A DNA stretch of 64,000 bases, taken from contig NZ_QTKX01000001.1 in assembly GCF_018424685.1 (NCBI RefSeq), forward strand, positions 1,240,001 through 1,304,000, given 5' to 3'. How positions within the stretch are numbered: the stretch's first letter is position 1; every line of letters starts with the position of its first letter. Shown piece after piece: positions 46,114-55,746 of the stretch. The stretch is from Mesobacillus boroniphilus. GTDB taxonomy: Bacteria; Bacillota; Bacilli; Bacillales; Cytobacillaceae. The notes under the pieces were generated by a model. That model was given only the letters and a program-made list of their open reading frames with translations. It ran no database searches and was not told the origin of the DNA. Both the position numbers and the translations under genes were made by a program.

Positions 46114-47631
46114 ATGAAGCTGAAAGAGCTGCTTGAAAATAATATCAATAAATATGGTGAATATCCATTTATCTATTATAACGATAAACAGTATACCAAT
46201 ATAGAAACCAGGAAATATGCTGACCAGATTGCGAATGGCCTCCATAAGCTCGGAGTGGGAAAGGGCGACCGGGTTGTCGTCTGTATGCCAAATAACCCTG
46301 AAGTGATATTTTCCTATCAAGGCATTACCAGGAGTGGCGCAGTCATTGTTCCAATCATGTTCACCCTGCATCCAAAAGAAATTCAGTACATCATCAAAAA
46401 TTGCGAAGCCAAAGTTATCATTTCCTCTTCCTATACAGCAGAAAATATAAAAAAGGCTATTGAAGTCCTGGAAGTCAAACCAACCCTGGTAGTGACTGAT
46501 CTTCCCGGCAGTGATGATGTGATAAACCTCTATGATCTGATGTCTATGGAATCAGCTGACACCGATGATGATTCTAATGAAAACGAAACCTCTGTGATTT
46601 TATACACCTCAGGAACGACTGGAAATCCGAAAGGCGTTCTATTGACCCACAAAAATCTCTACACCAATGCAGTCAACTCCGCAGCCCATAATGAAACCGA
46701 AAGAGGCGTTACGATTGGCGTCCTTCCGTTAGCGCATGTATACGGGCTTACGATATCGAATACATGCTATATAACGGGAAGTTCAGTTGTTGTTTTTTCC
46801 AAGTTTGACCCAGAAGAAATTTTCAAAGCTATTGAGACCTATAAAGTAAAAGCATTCTCCGCAGTGCCTGCTATGATCCATGCAATGGTTGGCAGCCCAA
46901 AAGCCGACCAATATAATACATCCTCCCTTGAGTGGATTGGCTCAGGGTCCGCACCGCTGCCTATTGCTCTCCTGAACGGTTTTAGCAAGAAATTCGGCGC
47001 GAAAGTGTTTGAGGGTTATGGATTATCAGAAGCAGCTCCAATCGTTACTGCTCATAATAAAAAAATTGAAATAAAACCAGGTTCAGTCGGAATACCGCTT
47101 CCAGGGGTCAACATAAAAATAGTGGATCATCTGGGCAGGGAAGTCCCCGTAGGAGAAGTTGGGGAACTGATCGTTTCTGGTGACAATGTTACTCCTGGAT
47201 ACTACCAGAATAGTGCAGAAACAAACCGTGTCATAAAGATGGGCTGGCTGTTTACAGGTGATATGGCCAGAGTTGATCACGAAGGCTATCTCTATATTGT
47301 CGATAGGAAGAAGGATTTGGTAATCAGGGGTGGTTTTAATGTATACCCCCGTGATATTGAAGAGCTGCTGAACGCCCATGAATCTGTTTCAGAAGCAGCT
47401 GTCGTTGGAGTCCCTGATGAACGGATGGGTGAGGAAATCGTTGGCTGTGTCGTGAAAAAACCGGGAGCAACTCCAACAGAAGAAGAACTGATCTATTACT
47501 GCCAGGACAATCTAGCCAAAAACAAAACACCGAAACGCATTGTTTTTATGGAAGCTTTGCCACGGAATGGTGTCGGCAAAATCCTGAAAACTCGTTTAAG
47601 AGAAACAGCTGCTAATATCATCGCAAAATGA
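46114..47631 (+). CDS. Acyl-CoA synthetase (AMP-forming), second copy
   Basis: A 505-residue ANL ligase. Motifs: LYTSGTTGNPKGVLLTHKN, FEGYGLSEAAP, LFTGDMARVDHEGY, DRKKDLVIRGGFNVYPRD and the catalytic lysine in RNGVGKILKTR. Distinct in sequence and length from the ligase at 38653, so it likely handles another acid. ATG behind AGGAGAGG. The R2lox gene starts 26 nt downstream. Confidence 0.93.
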   Translation: MKLKELLENNINKYGEYPFIYYNDKQYTNIETRKYADQIANGLHKLGVGKGDRVVVCMPNNPEVIFSYQGITRSGAVIVPIMFTLHPKEIQYIIKNCEAKVIISSSYTAENIKKAIEVLEVKPTLVVTDLPGSDDVINLYDLMSMESADTDDDSNENETSVILYTSGTTGNPKGVLLTHKNLYTNAVNSAAHNETERGVTIGVLPLAHVYGLTISNTCYITGSSVVVFSKFDPEEIFKAIETYKVKAFSAVPAMIHAMVGSPKADQYNTSSLEWIGSGSAPLPIALLNGFSKKFGAKVFEGYGLSEAAPIVTAHNKKIEIKPGSVGIPLPGVNIKIVDHLGREVPVGEVGELIVSGDNVTPGYYQNSAETNRVIKMGWLFTGDMARVDHEGYLYIVDRKKDLVIRGGFNVYPRDIEELLNAHESVSEAAVVGVPDERMGEEIVGCVVKKPGATPTEEELIYYCQDNLAKNKTPKRIVFMEALPRNGVGKILKTRLRETAANIIAK

Positions 47632-47656
47632 AGGCTTTTATCGAGGAGGAGTGCAA

Positions 47657-48556
47657 GTGGAGCAAAGAACCATTTTAACAACCAGCAAGCGGGGATTGCA
47701 GACAGATTCATTCCCTTTCAGGCTATATCAAAAAGCAAAGAAATTCGGCATCTGGAACCCGGCAGACATTGATTTTACCCAGGACCAAGAGGACTGGAAG
47801 CAGCTGAATGCCGAACAGCAAAATGATATTTTGCGTTTGATTTCACAGTTCCAGGCTGGTGAGGAGGCCGTTACTCTTGATTTGCTGCCGCTGATCATGA
47901 CAATCGCCAAGGAAGGCAGGTTAGAGGAAGAGATGTTTTTAACCACCTTCTTGTTCGAAGAAGCCAAGCATACTGAATTCTTCCGCCTTGTCTTGAATGC
48001 GTTGGGTGAAACAGGTGATCTATCAGTACACCATACAGAAACGTATAAAACGATTTTCTATGAAATCCTGCCAACTACAATGGACCGCCTGCTGACAGAC
48101 CAGTCACCTGAAGCCATAGCCGAAGCAGCAACTGTTTACAATATGTTCGTTGAGGGAGTCCTTGCTGAAACTGGCTATTACTCATTCTATCAAAACCTTG
48201 AAACTCTTGGTTTGATGCCAGGGTTGCTAAAAGGAATCGGCAATTTGAAAAGAGATGAATCAAGGCATATTGGCTATGGAACCTTCCTGCTGCAAAGACA
48301 GATTTGTGAGCATCCTCATTTATACGAGTTTGTTGAGGGAAAAATGCAGGAACTTACGCCGCTTGCCATCCGCCTGAACCAGGAGGGATTCCGGGACAAG
48401 GATGTAAGTACTTTCGGAAACCAGATTGAAGATACGATGAATTTTACAATGAAACAGCTCTCTGTCCGGATGGAAATCCTGTCTCGCGCAAGAGGCAAGC
48501 GGATTGAAGAGATTTATAGGGTCTCAGAGGCTGAGATGGGAGTTTTAGAAGTTTAG
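47657..48556 (+). CDS. R2-like ligand-binding oxidase (R2lox)
   Basis: A 299-residue ferritin-like protein of the R2lox group, related to ribonucleotide reductase R2 but carrying an Mn/Fe site. Metal ligands are Glu69, Glu102, His105, Glu166, Glu201 and His204, and the residues that form the Val-Tyr ether cross-link are both kept (Val72 in GEEAV and Tyr161 in VYNMFVEG). Known members bind a long-chain fatty acid at the metal site and activate O2; the physiological substrate is unknown. Genes for acyl-CoA ligase before and aldehyde/alcohol dehydrogenases after suggest a lipid-like substrate. GTG at 47657 follows GAGGAGGA by 6 nt. Confidence 0.9.
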   Translation: MEQRTILTTSKRGLQTDSFPFRLYQKAKKFGIWNPADIDFTQDQEDWKQLNAEQQNDILRLISQFQAGEEAVTLDLLPLIMTIAKEGRLEEEMFLTTFLFEEAKHTEFFRLVLNALGETGDLSVHHTETYKTIFYEILPTTMDRLLTDQSPEAIAEAATVYNMFVEGVLAETGYYSFYQNLETLGLMPGLLKGIGNLKRDESRHIGYGTFLLQRQICEHPHLYEFVEGKMQELTPLAIRLNQEGFRDKDVSTFGNQIEDTMNFTMKQLSVRMEILSRARGKRIEEIYRVSEAEMGVLEV

Positions 48557-48579
48557 TTAAACAGGCAAGAAAATGGAGC

Positions 48580-48705
48580 CTGGTCGAAATATTTAAAAAT
48601 GTAGTCGAATAAATCGAATATGTGGTCGAATTAATAACAAATGTGATCGAATAAATAACAAATGTGGTCGAAAAAATCGGAAAAGTGGTCGAATTAATGA
48701 ATTCT
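48580..48705. repeat. Six 21-bp tandem repeats (GTGGTCGAATAAATAACAAAT-like)
   Basis: Units start at 48580, 48601, 48622, 48643, 48664 and 48685, each carrying GTGGTCGAA or a one-base variant, followed by an A/T-rich part. The first unit is diverged. Every unit contains stops in most frames, so it is not coding. Lies in the 276-bp gap between R2lox and the aldehyde dehydrogenase; the rest of the gap holds an A/T-rich stretch and a good AAGGAGG for the next gene. Confidence 0.9.
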
Positions 48706-48832
48706 TGCCGAATGACAAGGTGGATATATCTAAGGTTTCACGAATGGAGGCTAAAACAAGTGAAAATCTTTGAAAACGATCATCAATAAAGGGTATAAAG
48801 AAAAATTTTTTATAAGTTAAGGAGGAAGCAAA

Positions 48833-50362
48833 ATGACAGTAAATGTCGATGTAAAAACATTCCCTCTATTTATTAATGGAAAATGGGAGGCAGCGAGCAG
48901 CGAGGAAACATTTGATGTCTTTAATCCGGCGACTGGAGAATTGGTGGCACGAGTGGCAAAAGGGAATGCAGCCGATGTGGACAGGGCCGTTGATTCAGCA
49001 CGTAAGGCATTTGATGAAACTGACTGGAAGGATATGAAGCCAAAGGACAGATCGAAGGTGCTTTATGCTATTTCCTATCAAATAGCTGCCCATGCTGAAG
49101 AATTGGCTTATCTAGAAGCGGTCAGTTCCGGCGGGACGGTGAGGAGAATTGGCGCGAACGATATTCTGCAAATGGTCGATTTGTTCCAGACATTGGCCAA
49201 GTTCGTTGAAGAATATGAATTCTCTGAAACGCTGCCAAGTCCGCCATTCCAAGGACCGGCACATAATTTTATCTGGCGTGAACCAATCGGAGTTTGCGCT
49301 GCAATTACACCATGGAACCTGCCAATGGTGATAGCGACATGGAAAATCGCTCCAGCACTGGCGATGGGAAATACGGTTGTCGTCAAGCCGGCAAGCTACA
49401 CCCCTTTATCGACTTTGAAGCTTGCTGAAATCATTTCACAGGTCGTTCCGCCAGGAGTCATTAATGTCGTGACTGGACCAGGTGCTGAGGTAGGCGAGAC
49501 ACTAGCCAGTCATCCGAATGTCGATAAGATTGCATTTACAGGGTCTACTGAAGTAGGCAGAAAGGTGATGCAGCTTGCAGCAGGAACAGTGAAGAACACG
49601 ACACTGGAGCTCGGCGGTAAGTCTCCTAATATCATTCTCGAGGATGCGGACCTGAGCATCGCCCTGCCAGGAAGCTTATTTGGAGTGTTCCTGCATTCGG
49701 GCCAGCTTTGTGAATCTGGGACGAGATTGTTTGTTCCGGATCATTTGCATGATGTGATTGCAGAGAATCTTGTGAAGCTGGCTGGGAAAATAAAGCTTGG
49801 CAATCCACTTGATCCTGCTACTGATGTTGGCCCGGTTATTTCCAAAAAGCAAAAAGAGACGATTTTATCGTATATAGAAGCAGGAAAAGCAGAAGGTGCA
49901 ACCCTTGTTTGCGGCGGAAAAGAACGAAAGGTTGCAGGCTGTGAAAATGGCCATTTCATTGAACCAACGATTTTCACAAATGTAACGAATGACATGAAAA
50001 TTGCCCGTGAAGAAATCTTCGGACCTGTATTGTCTGTCATTCGATATACAGATGTTGAGGAAGCAATCAGTATGGCGAATGACTCCATTTATGGCCTTGC
50101 TGCCGGAGTATGGACACAGGATGTGAATAAAGCATATGAAGTAACTCGCAAGCTTCAGGCGGGTGTTGTCTGGATTAACGACTGGCATATGCTTCGTAAT
50201 GATGCCCCGTTTGGCGGATACAAGCAGAGTGGAATCGGACGCGAGATGGGCAAGCATTCACTCGATGCCTACACTCAAATCAAGCATGTGCACACATCGA
50301 TGGTACCAGAAGCTCATAAGCGGACATGGTACGGCCTGCTTCTTTCCGACACGGAAGAATAA
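48833..50362 (+). CDS. NAD(P)-dependent aldehyde dehydrogenase
   Basis: A 509-residue ALDH superfamily enzyme oxidising an aldehyde to the acid. Cofactor motif [11 protein letters not shown], catalytic Glu in LELGGKSPN and catalytic Cys in [12 protein letters not shown]; the bridging motif [13 protein letters not shown] is near the end. Cys is preceded by GQL rather than the usual GQ(x)C spacing of betaine ALDHs, but this is within family variation. ATG behind AAGGAGG. Paired with the iron alcohol dehydrogenase 33 nt downstream: alcohol to aldehyde to acid. Confidence 0.93.
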   Translation: MTVNVDVKTFPLFINGKWEAASSEETFDVFNPATGELVARVAKGNAADVDRAVDSARKAFDETDWKDMKPKDRSKVLYAISYQIAAHAEELAYLEAVSSGGTVRRIGANDILQMVDLFQTLAKFVEEYEFSETLPSPPFQGPAHNFIWREPIGVCAAITPWNLPMVIATWKIAPALAMGNTVVVKPASYTPLSTLKLAEIISQVVPPGVINVVTGPGAEVGETLASHPNVDKIAFTGSTEVGRKVMQLAAGTVKNTTLELGGKSPNIILEDADLSIALPGSLFGVFLHSGQLCESGTRLFVPDHLHDVIAENLVKLAGKIKLGNPLDPATDVGPVISKKQKETILSYIEAGKAEGATLVCGGKERKVAGCENGHFIEPTIFTNVTNDMKIAREEIFGPVLSVIRYTDVEEAISMANDSIYGLAAGVWTQDVNKAYEVTRKLQAGVVWINDWHMLRNDAPFGGYKQSGIGREMGKHSLDAYTQIKHVHTSMVPEAHKRTWYGLLLSDTEE

Positions 50363-50395
50363 ATCATTTCTAAAAAATAAAATGAGGTGAAAAGG

Positions 50396-51610
50396 ATGCA
50401 AACGACAACATTATCGCAATTCTCTCTTCGATCAGCTATCTACAGCGGTTCAAATTCACGTGCCATGGTACCTGATCTGTTTAAGGGATTAGGAGCAAAA
50501 AGGGTGGTTCTTTTTAGTGACAGGGGTTTAGAAAAAGCCGGAGTAGTACAAAAAGTTGCCCGGATTTTTGAGTTAACCAGTAAAGGTACCGGCCCTGAAC
50601 TTGCCGGGATTTATGTCGACATTGCCCAGGATGCGGAAAGCCGGTCGGTGAATGAAGCTCTTCGGTATGCAAGGGAAGTGGGTGCTGACGGGCTGCTTGC
50701 TGTCGGAGGCGGCAGCGTTCTTGATACGGTTAAGGGAGTTAAATTCGCAATGCATAAAGGGTTAACCGACATCAAAGAGGCGATTCCTGGCGGCTTTTTA
50801 TTCGAGCAATTCCCAAAGGCAACCCATATCCCGATCCCGCACATTGCAATTCCAACTACAGCTGGAACTGGATCAGAGGTCTCGCCAATCGCGGTCATTT
50901 TCCATGAAGATATTCAAATGAAAGGGAATATCATCAATCCTTTCATCAGCGCGGACATCGCGGTGCTGGATCCTGATTTGACAGTAGGACTGCCTCCAGC
51001 CATCACAGCTTTTACCGGCTTTGATGCACTGACCCATGCGATTGAGGCATTTGCATCCCCGAATGCTACTGCACTGACTGATGCCCATGCTTTGCATGCA
51101 ATCAGGCTGATTGAAAAAAACCTTCCTCTTGCAGTAGCAGAAGGATCCAATCTTGACGCCAGAATGGAAATGCTTCAGGCGAGCCTTATGGGAATCACTG
51201 CATTCAGTTTTGCTTTAAACGCTATACCGGTACATAATTTCGCCCATGCATATGGAGCATTGTTCCGAATTCCGCATGGACTGGCAAATGCCGTATTCCT
51301 GCCTGTGGTGATGGAATATGTACCAAGTTTGTATCTTCCAAAGGTAAAAGAGCTCGCCTCGGCATTGCGGATTGACTTTGATGCTGCTGAGGAAAATGGA
51401 GCCGTCCTGGCAAAAGTCATTGAAAAATTGCGCTTGCTTCAGCATAAGACCGGATTGCCGTCTGACTTTACTGAATACAACTTGACCGAGGAAGACCTGG
51501 AGCGAGTTGCGGGTGCTGTTGCCAAGGATCCTGCCGCAGTTTCCTTCCCGATGCCAAAAGAATTGATTCAGGCTGTCGGCCAGCAGGTCGTGCCGATTGG
51601 CGTTAAATAA
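50396..51610 (+). CDS. Iron-containing alcohol dehydrogenase
   Basis: A 404-residue group III alcohol dehydrogenase. NAD site GGGSVLDTVKG, then PTTAGTGSEVSPIAV, and the metal region GFDALTHAIEAF and PVHNFAHAYGALFRIPHG with the expected His ligands. Oxidises an alcohol (or hydroxy acid) for the neighbouring ALDH. ATG at 50396 behind GAGGTGAAAAGG. Operon with ALDH; terminator follows. Confidence 0.92.
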   Translation: MQTTTLSQFSLRSAIYSGSNSRAMVPDLFKGLGAKRVVLFSDRGLEKAGVVQKVARIFELTSKGTGPELAGIYVDIAQDAESRSVNEALRYAREVGADGLLAVGGGSVLDTVKGVKFAMHKGLTDIKEAIPGGFLFEQFPKATHIPIPHIAIPTTAGTGSEVSPIAVIFHEDIQMKGNIINPFISADIAVLDPDLTVGLPPAITAFTGFDALTHAIEAFASPNATALTDAHALHAIRLIEKNLPLAVAEGSNLDARMEMLQASLMGITAFSFALNAIPVHNFAHAYGALFRIPHGLANAVFLPVVMEYVPSLYLPKVKELASALRIDFDAAEENGAVLAKVIEKLRLLQHKTGLPSDFTEYNLTEEDLERVAGAVAKDPAAVSFPMPKELIQAVGQQVVPIGVK

Positions 51611-51620
51611 AAATGGATTA

Positions 51621-51656
51621 AAGAGGGTAATCCGTCCGTGATTCACCCTCTTTTTA
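51621..51656 (+). terminator. Rho-independent terminator
   Basis: AGAGGGTAATC and GATTCACCCTCT pair with a single bulged base around CGTCCGT, followed by TTTT. Confidence 0.75.
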
Positions 51657-51708
51657 CAGTGAGGGTTTATCCTAACAGTTCGAGTTAATAAAGGAGTGGT
51701 CACATATA

Positions 51709-52923
51709 ATGAATTTTGATTTTACAGAGGAACAAGAGCTATTGAGAAAAACGGTCAGGAGCTTTGTAGACAAGGAAATCATGCCATATATAAAAGAATG
51801 GGATGAGAAACAGCATTTTGAAACCAGTATTTTAACAAGACTTGCCGATCTGGGTCTTATGGGTGTCTGTATACCGGAACAATATGGCGGCAGCGGTATG
51901 GATTATAATTCCCTTGCGATTGTATGCGAGGAACTTGAGCGCGGCGACACAGCATTCAGGACCGCGGTCTCTGTGCACACAGGACTGAACAGCATGACAT
52001 TGTTCCAGTGGGGAAGTGAGGAACAAAAGCAAAAGTACCTGGTACCTCAGTCAAAAGGACAGAAGGTAGGAGCTTTCGGCCTTACCGAACCTAATGCAGG
52101 GTCCGATGTGGCGGCCATGCAGACAACGGCGAGGGACGCAGGAGACCACTATGTGCTCAATGGATCAAAAACATGGATATCATTATGTGATGCAGCGGAT
52201 CATTTTCTTGTATTTGCTTATACAGATAAAAGCAAAAAACACCACGGCATTTCTGCCTTTATTGTGGAGAGAACCTGGGAAGGATTTTCATCCAAAGCGA
52301 TAAAAGGAAAACTCGGGATCAGGGCAGGAAATACCGGAGAATTATACTTTGACAATGTAAAAGTTCCGAAAGAAAACTTGTTAGGCCAGGAGGGAGACGG
52401 GTTTAAAATCGCGATGTCTGCATTGGATAATGGCCGTTTTACAGTAGCTGCGGGCGCATGCGGTACAATCCTGGCAAGCCTTGAGGCCAGTGTAAAATAC
52501 TGCCATGAACGAAGTACCTTTGGCAAAGAGATCGGCAGGCACCAGCTTGTCCAGCAGATGATCGCCAGGATGGAAGCAGGCCTTGTACAGTCCCGCTTGC
52601 TTGTTTACCGTGCAGGCTGGCTGAAAAACCAGGGGAAAAGGAATACCCGTGAAACCTCACTGGCCAAGTGGCAGGCATGCGACTATGCCTATGAAGCCGC
52701 AAATGATGCCGTCCAAATACACGGAGCGTACGGATTCTCCAACGAATATCCAGTTGAACGATATTTACGAAATGCCAAAGCACCTGTGATTTATGAAGGA
52801 ACAAGAGAAATTCACACAGTCATGCAGGGAGAGTATGTTTTAGGATATCGAGTCGATAAGTCATTGTCCAATATGCTTCCTGCCTGGCCGTTTGAAAGTG
52901 TTACAGAAGAGGCTATAAATTAA
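51709..52923 (+). CDS. Acyl-CoA dehydrogenase 1
   Basis: A 404-residue FAD-dependent acyl-CoA dehydrogenase forming the alpha-beta double bond. FAD/substrate motif LTEPNAGSDVAAM, and the catalytic Glu in VIYEGTREIH near the C-terminus, as in glutaryl/short-chain members. ATG behind AAAGGAG. It has its own transcription unit between two terminators, without one of the palindromes. Confidence 0.93.
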   Translation: MNFDFTEEQELLRKTVRSFVDKEIMPYIKEWDEKQHFETSILTRLADLGLMGVCIPEQYGGSGMDYNSLAIVCEELERGDTAFRTAVSVHTGLNSMTLFQWGSEEQKQKYLVPQSKGQKVGAFGLTEPNAGSDVAAMQTTARDAGDHYVLNGSKTWISLCDAADHFLVFAYTDKSKKHHGISAFIVERTWEGFSSKAIKGKLGIRAGNTGELYFDNVKVPKENLLGQEGDGFKIAMSALDNGRFTVAAGACGTILASLEASVKYCHERSTFGKEIGRHQLVQQMIARMEAGLVQSRLLVYRAGWLKNQGKRNTRETSLAKWQACDYAYEAANDAVQIHGAYGFSNEYPVERYLRNAKAPVIYEGTREIHTVMQGEYVLGYRVDKSLSNMLPAWPFESVTEEAIN

Positions 52924-53030
52924 AGCAATAGGAGAAATTACTTCACAGCTAATACTATATTTATATTAGATTCATTTTCTTTAGAAACAGTTTTTTACCG
53001 TAATCCCATATATCATTAACAGGGACTAAA

Positions 53031-53068
53031 AAAAGGTGATCACTTCAAATAGAAGCTGATCACCTTTT
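53031..53068. terminator. Bidirectional terminator
   Basis: AAGGTGATCA and TGATCACCTT form a long near-perfect stem (inner CTTC/GAAG pairs too) with T runs on both strands. It serves acyl-CoA dehydrogenase 1 and the convergent M42 peptidase gene. Confidence 0.85.
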
Positions 53069-53072
53069 AAAT

Positions 53073-54122
53073 TTAAAATATCATTTCAGACTGTACGTAG
53101 TGGTATAGAAGCTTAGCTGTATTTTCAATCGAATCTTTGTGTGTTCTTTCGAATGCGTGGGATGAGTCAATTCCTGGTCCAATCAGCCCATGGATGATAT
53201 CGTGTCCTGAACGGATTGCCGCTGAGGCGTCAGAGCCATAAAAAGGATAGATGTCGAGCTTGTAGCCGATTTCATTGTCGATCGCAAGTTGAGTTAGCCT
53301 TTTCCTTAGCTCGTAATGGTACGGGCCACTCGCATCCTTTACGCAGATGGAAACTGTGTACTCATCCGTTGACTGGCCATCACCCATTGCACCCATATCC
53401 ACCGCCAGGTACTCAACGGTTTCCGGTGTGATATTCGAGTTTCCTCCATAGCCAATTTCTTCGTTATTGGAAATTAAAAAGTGTGTTGTGTATGGCAATT
53501 CGATGTTTTCAGCCTTAATTTGTTTAATCAATTGAAGCAGGATGGCGACACTTGCCTTGTCATCAAGGTGTCGTGATTTAATGTATCCCGAAGGTGTTGT
53601 TTGAACACGTGGATCGAATGAAACAAAATCTCCAACTTCAATTCCTAGTGCCCTCACATCATCCACGCTATGTACTTTTTCATCAAGACGTACTTCCATG
53701 TTGTCCTGGTTGCGTTCTGCTTTCCCTGCATCCTTATATACATGGACGGAGGTTTGATGCATTAGTATAGTGCCAGTCAACTTTTTCCCGCTTGAAGTTT
53801 CTATTTCGCAATACTCACCTTCAATGGAGTTGTATTTAAACCCGCCAATCAAATCAAGTTTTAGCCGGCCGCTTGGCTTGATTTCTTTTACAATCGCTCC
53901 GAGAGTATCGACATGGGCAGTCAGCATTCTGTGGTTTTGCTGATCCTTCCCTGGAAGAGTCGCAATCAATCCGCCTTTGCGATTCCTTTTTGTTTCAACC
54001 TTCATTTCATTCAAAAACTTTTCAACATATGTAATTACTTCGTTCGTATTTCCCGAAGGACTTGGGATGCTGACCAATTCCTTCAATAAGCTTACTGTTT
54101 CATCTGTGTTCGGGTATGCCAT
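53073..54122 (-). CDS. M42 family metallo-aminopeptidase
   Basis: A 349-residue cytosolic aminopeptidase of family M42 (FrvX/YsdC-like). Dinuclear metal residues lie in AHVDTLGA, HLDDKAS, SNNEEIGYGG, VDMGAMGDG and DSSHAFERTH. It trims N-terminal residues from peptides. ATG at 54122 follows GAGAGGAG by 7 nt; the longer frame start was rejected. Only minus-strand gene in the acyl-CoA region; it has no obvious link to it. Confidence 0.92.
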   Translation of the reverse strand: MAYPNTDETVSLLKELVSIPSPSGNTNEVITYVEKFLNEMKVETKRNRKGGLIATLPGKDQQNHRMLTAHVDTLGAIVKEIKPSGRLKLDLIGGFKYNSIEGEYCEIETSSGKKLTGTILMHQTSVHVYKDAGKAERNQDNMEVRLDEKVHSVDDVRALGIEVGDFVSFDPRVQTTPSGYIKSRHLDDKASVAILLQLIKQIKAENIELPYTTHFLISNNEEIGYGGNSNITPETVEYLAVDMGAMGDGQSTDEYTVSICVKDASGPYHYELRKRLTQLAIDNEIGYKLDIYPFYGSDASAAIRSGHDIIHGLIGPGIDSSHAFERTHKDSIENTAKLLYHYVQSEMIF

Positions 54123-54272
54123 TATAAAACTCCTCTCATAAAAAATCTTCACATAATTCTTATTATAAACTTTTTTCCTGAATCAAAGTAACCATTTATC
54201 TTGTATTACTGTAATCACAAACCCAGTCTATTCATATTTTGATTATGGATGCAGTTTTGGGGAGGAGATAAA

Positions 54273-55172
54273 ATGAACGGTTATTGGTTCAAATATTCAT
54301 TACTTGAATGGTGTAATCAGATGGAAGCAAAAGTTGCTTCCGTTAAAGGGCAGCTCAGGGGGTCTGGTGATGAGGCCAGTTTACAAAACTGGGAGAAAAA
54401 TCTCCTGACATTGAAACAAGAAGCTCAACACTCATTGGATGACGAAACACTATATGCTCAGGCAAGAAACTTGTATGACGATTTGGACAGTTACTTAAAC
54501 GGCTCTGATTTAGAAAATGAGCGTCAGCAAGGTCAAAGGCTGCAGCCAGTCCCGATAGGAGGACATAAACTGCCACCTTTGCCATATGCGTATAATGCAC
54601 TTGAGCCAGTGATAGCAGCAGAAATCATGAGGCTTCACCATTCAAAGCATCATCAAAGCTATGTGGATGGATTGAACAAAGCTGAAAAAGAAATGCAGAA
54701 GGCAAGACAAAATGGGGATTTCGGATTGATTAAACACTGGGAAAGAGAAGCGGCATTCAATGGGGCCGGACATTATCTTCACACGATCTTTTGGAGCATC
54801 ATGAGCCCTAATGGCGGCGGCTCACCAAAAGGCCAGCTCGGAAAAGCGATTAACGATTCATTTGGTAGCTTTGATACATTTAAAAAACATTTTTCAGAAG
54901 CAGCGAAAAATGTTGAGGCTGTTGGCTGGGCAATCCTTGTTTGGTCACCAAGATCGCACCGTCTGGAAATCCTCCAAGCAGAAAAACACCAGAATTTATC
55001 GCAATGGGATGTTGTCCCGTTACTCGTATTGGATGTTTGGGAACACGCCTATTATTTGCAGTATAACAACGAACGGGCAAAATATGTTGAAAACTGGTGG
55101 AACGTCGTTAACTGGAAAGAAGTCGAGCAGCGGTTTAATAAGGCTAGGACATTGGCATGGCAGCCATTTTAG
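54273..55172 (+). CDS. Superoxide dismutase (Fe/Mn), SodF-like with N-terminal extension
   Basis: A 299-residue protein. The first about 95 residues are a helical extension, then a standard Fe/Mn superoxide dismutase (KLPPLPYAYNALEPVI, HHSKHHQSYVDGLN, WAILVWSP, LDVWEHAYYLQYNN with metal ligands). The layout matches Bacillus SodF. Converts superoxide to peroxide and O2 in the cytoplasm. ATG at 54273 behind GGGGAGGAG. Single gene. Confidence 0.92.
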   Translation: MNGYWFKYSLLEWCNQMEAKVASVKGQLRGSGDEASLQNWEKNLLTLKQEAQHSLDDETLYAQARNLYDDLDSYLNGSDLENERQQGQRLQPVPIGGHKLPPLPYAYNALEPVIAAEIMRLHHSKHHQSYVDGLNKAEKEMQKARQNGDFGLIKHWEREAAFNGAGHYLHTIFWSIMSPNGGGSPKGQLGKAINDSFGSFDTFKKHFSEAAKNVEAVGWAILVWSPRSHRLEILQAEKHQNLSQWDVVPLLVLDVWEHAYYLQYNNERAKYVENWWNVVNWKEVEQRFNKARTLAWQPF

Positions 55173-55254
55173 AGAAGTGACATATTGCCACCCTTTTTTT
55201 GTATAAAAGCCTCCCTACAGCAAAGACTAAACGTATGTTCGGGAGGTGTTTTAT

Positions 55255-55566
55255 ATGGAAAACAAAGACTTTAACCAGATTTACAATGAATACAAGGAAC
55301 AAAGCCAGGGACAAGCGGAGATGGAAGCCAACTCACAACAACCAGGAAAAGAGCAAATTGTTGCTGTCAGGAAAAATGATGATGGCGACCTGATTGCGTT
55401 TAAAACAGAAAGCGGAAGGGAGCTGGACTATGTTTCTGCGCTGTCTGAGGCTAAGGACGGGAAGCTAGCACATGTTGATGTATTCCATAAATATGGACGT
55501 GATATTCTCAGGAGCGAACCCGATGGAATTAAAGAAAACAACCTTGATAACTTACCGCATTTTTAG
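55255..55566 (+). CDS. DUF3892 domain protein
   Basis: A 103-residue protein: acidic, Gln-rich head (about 1-35) and a DUF3892 domain (about 36-90, IVAVRKNDDGDLIAFKTESG, HVDVFHKYGRDILRSEPDG). Family function unknown; common in Bacillus. ATG behind GGGAGGTG. Own terminator. Confidence 0.82.
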   Translation: MENKDFNQIYNEYKEQSQGQAEMEANSQQPGKEQIVAVRKNDDGDLIAFKTESGRELDYVSALSEAKDGKLAHVDVFHKYGRDILRSEPDGIKENNLDNLPHF

Positions 55567-55590
55567 CAGGGAGGTATTCCCTGCTTTTTC
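55565..55590 (+). terminator. Rho-independent terminator
   Basis: AGCAGGGA and TCCCTGCT form an 8-bp perfect stem around a 5-nt loop, followed by TTTTCT. Confidence 0.85.
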
Positions 55591-55657
55591 TATACTCTTT
55601 CCATTTCCAACTAGAAATAACTTGATTTTTCAGAAATTTCAATCTAAAATTGAATTA

Positions 55658-55679
55658 ACATACCAACCGGTAGGTATGT
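55658..55679. promoter_or_regulatory. Palindromic operator 3 (putative TetR site)
   Basis: Two 11-bp arms around the ACCGGT-like centre, ACATACCAACC and GGTAGGTATGT, match at 10 of 11 positions, the best dyad of the four sites. It lies 67 nt before acyl-CoA dehydrogenase 2. Confidence 0.75.
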
Positions 55680-55746
55680 AATACAGAATCAAGACATACA
55701 TTTTAATAGACTATCAGAATTCAAGAATAAGATGGGAGTGACTTGA

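Noticed and set aside
48772..48786. cre-like sequence TGAAAACGATCATC before the aldehyde dehydrogenase gene
   Set aside because: Mismatches at the two last conserved positions of the cre consensus.
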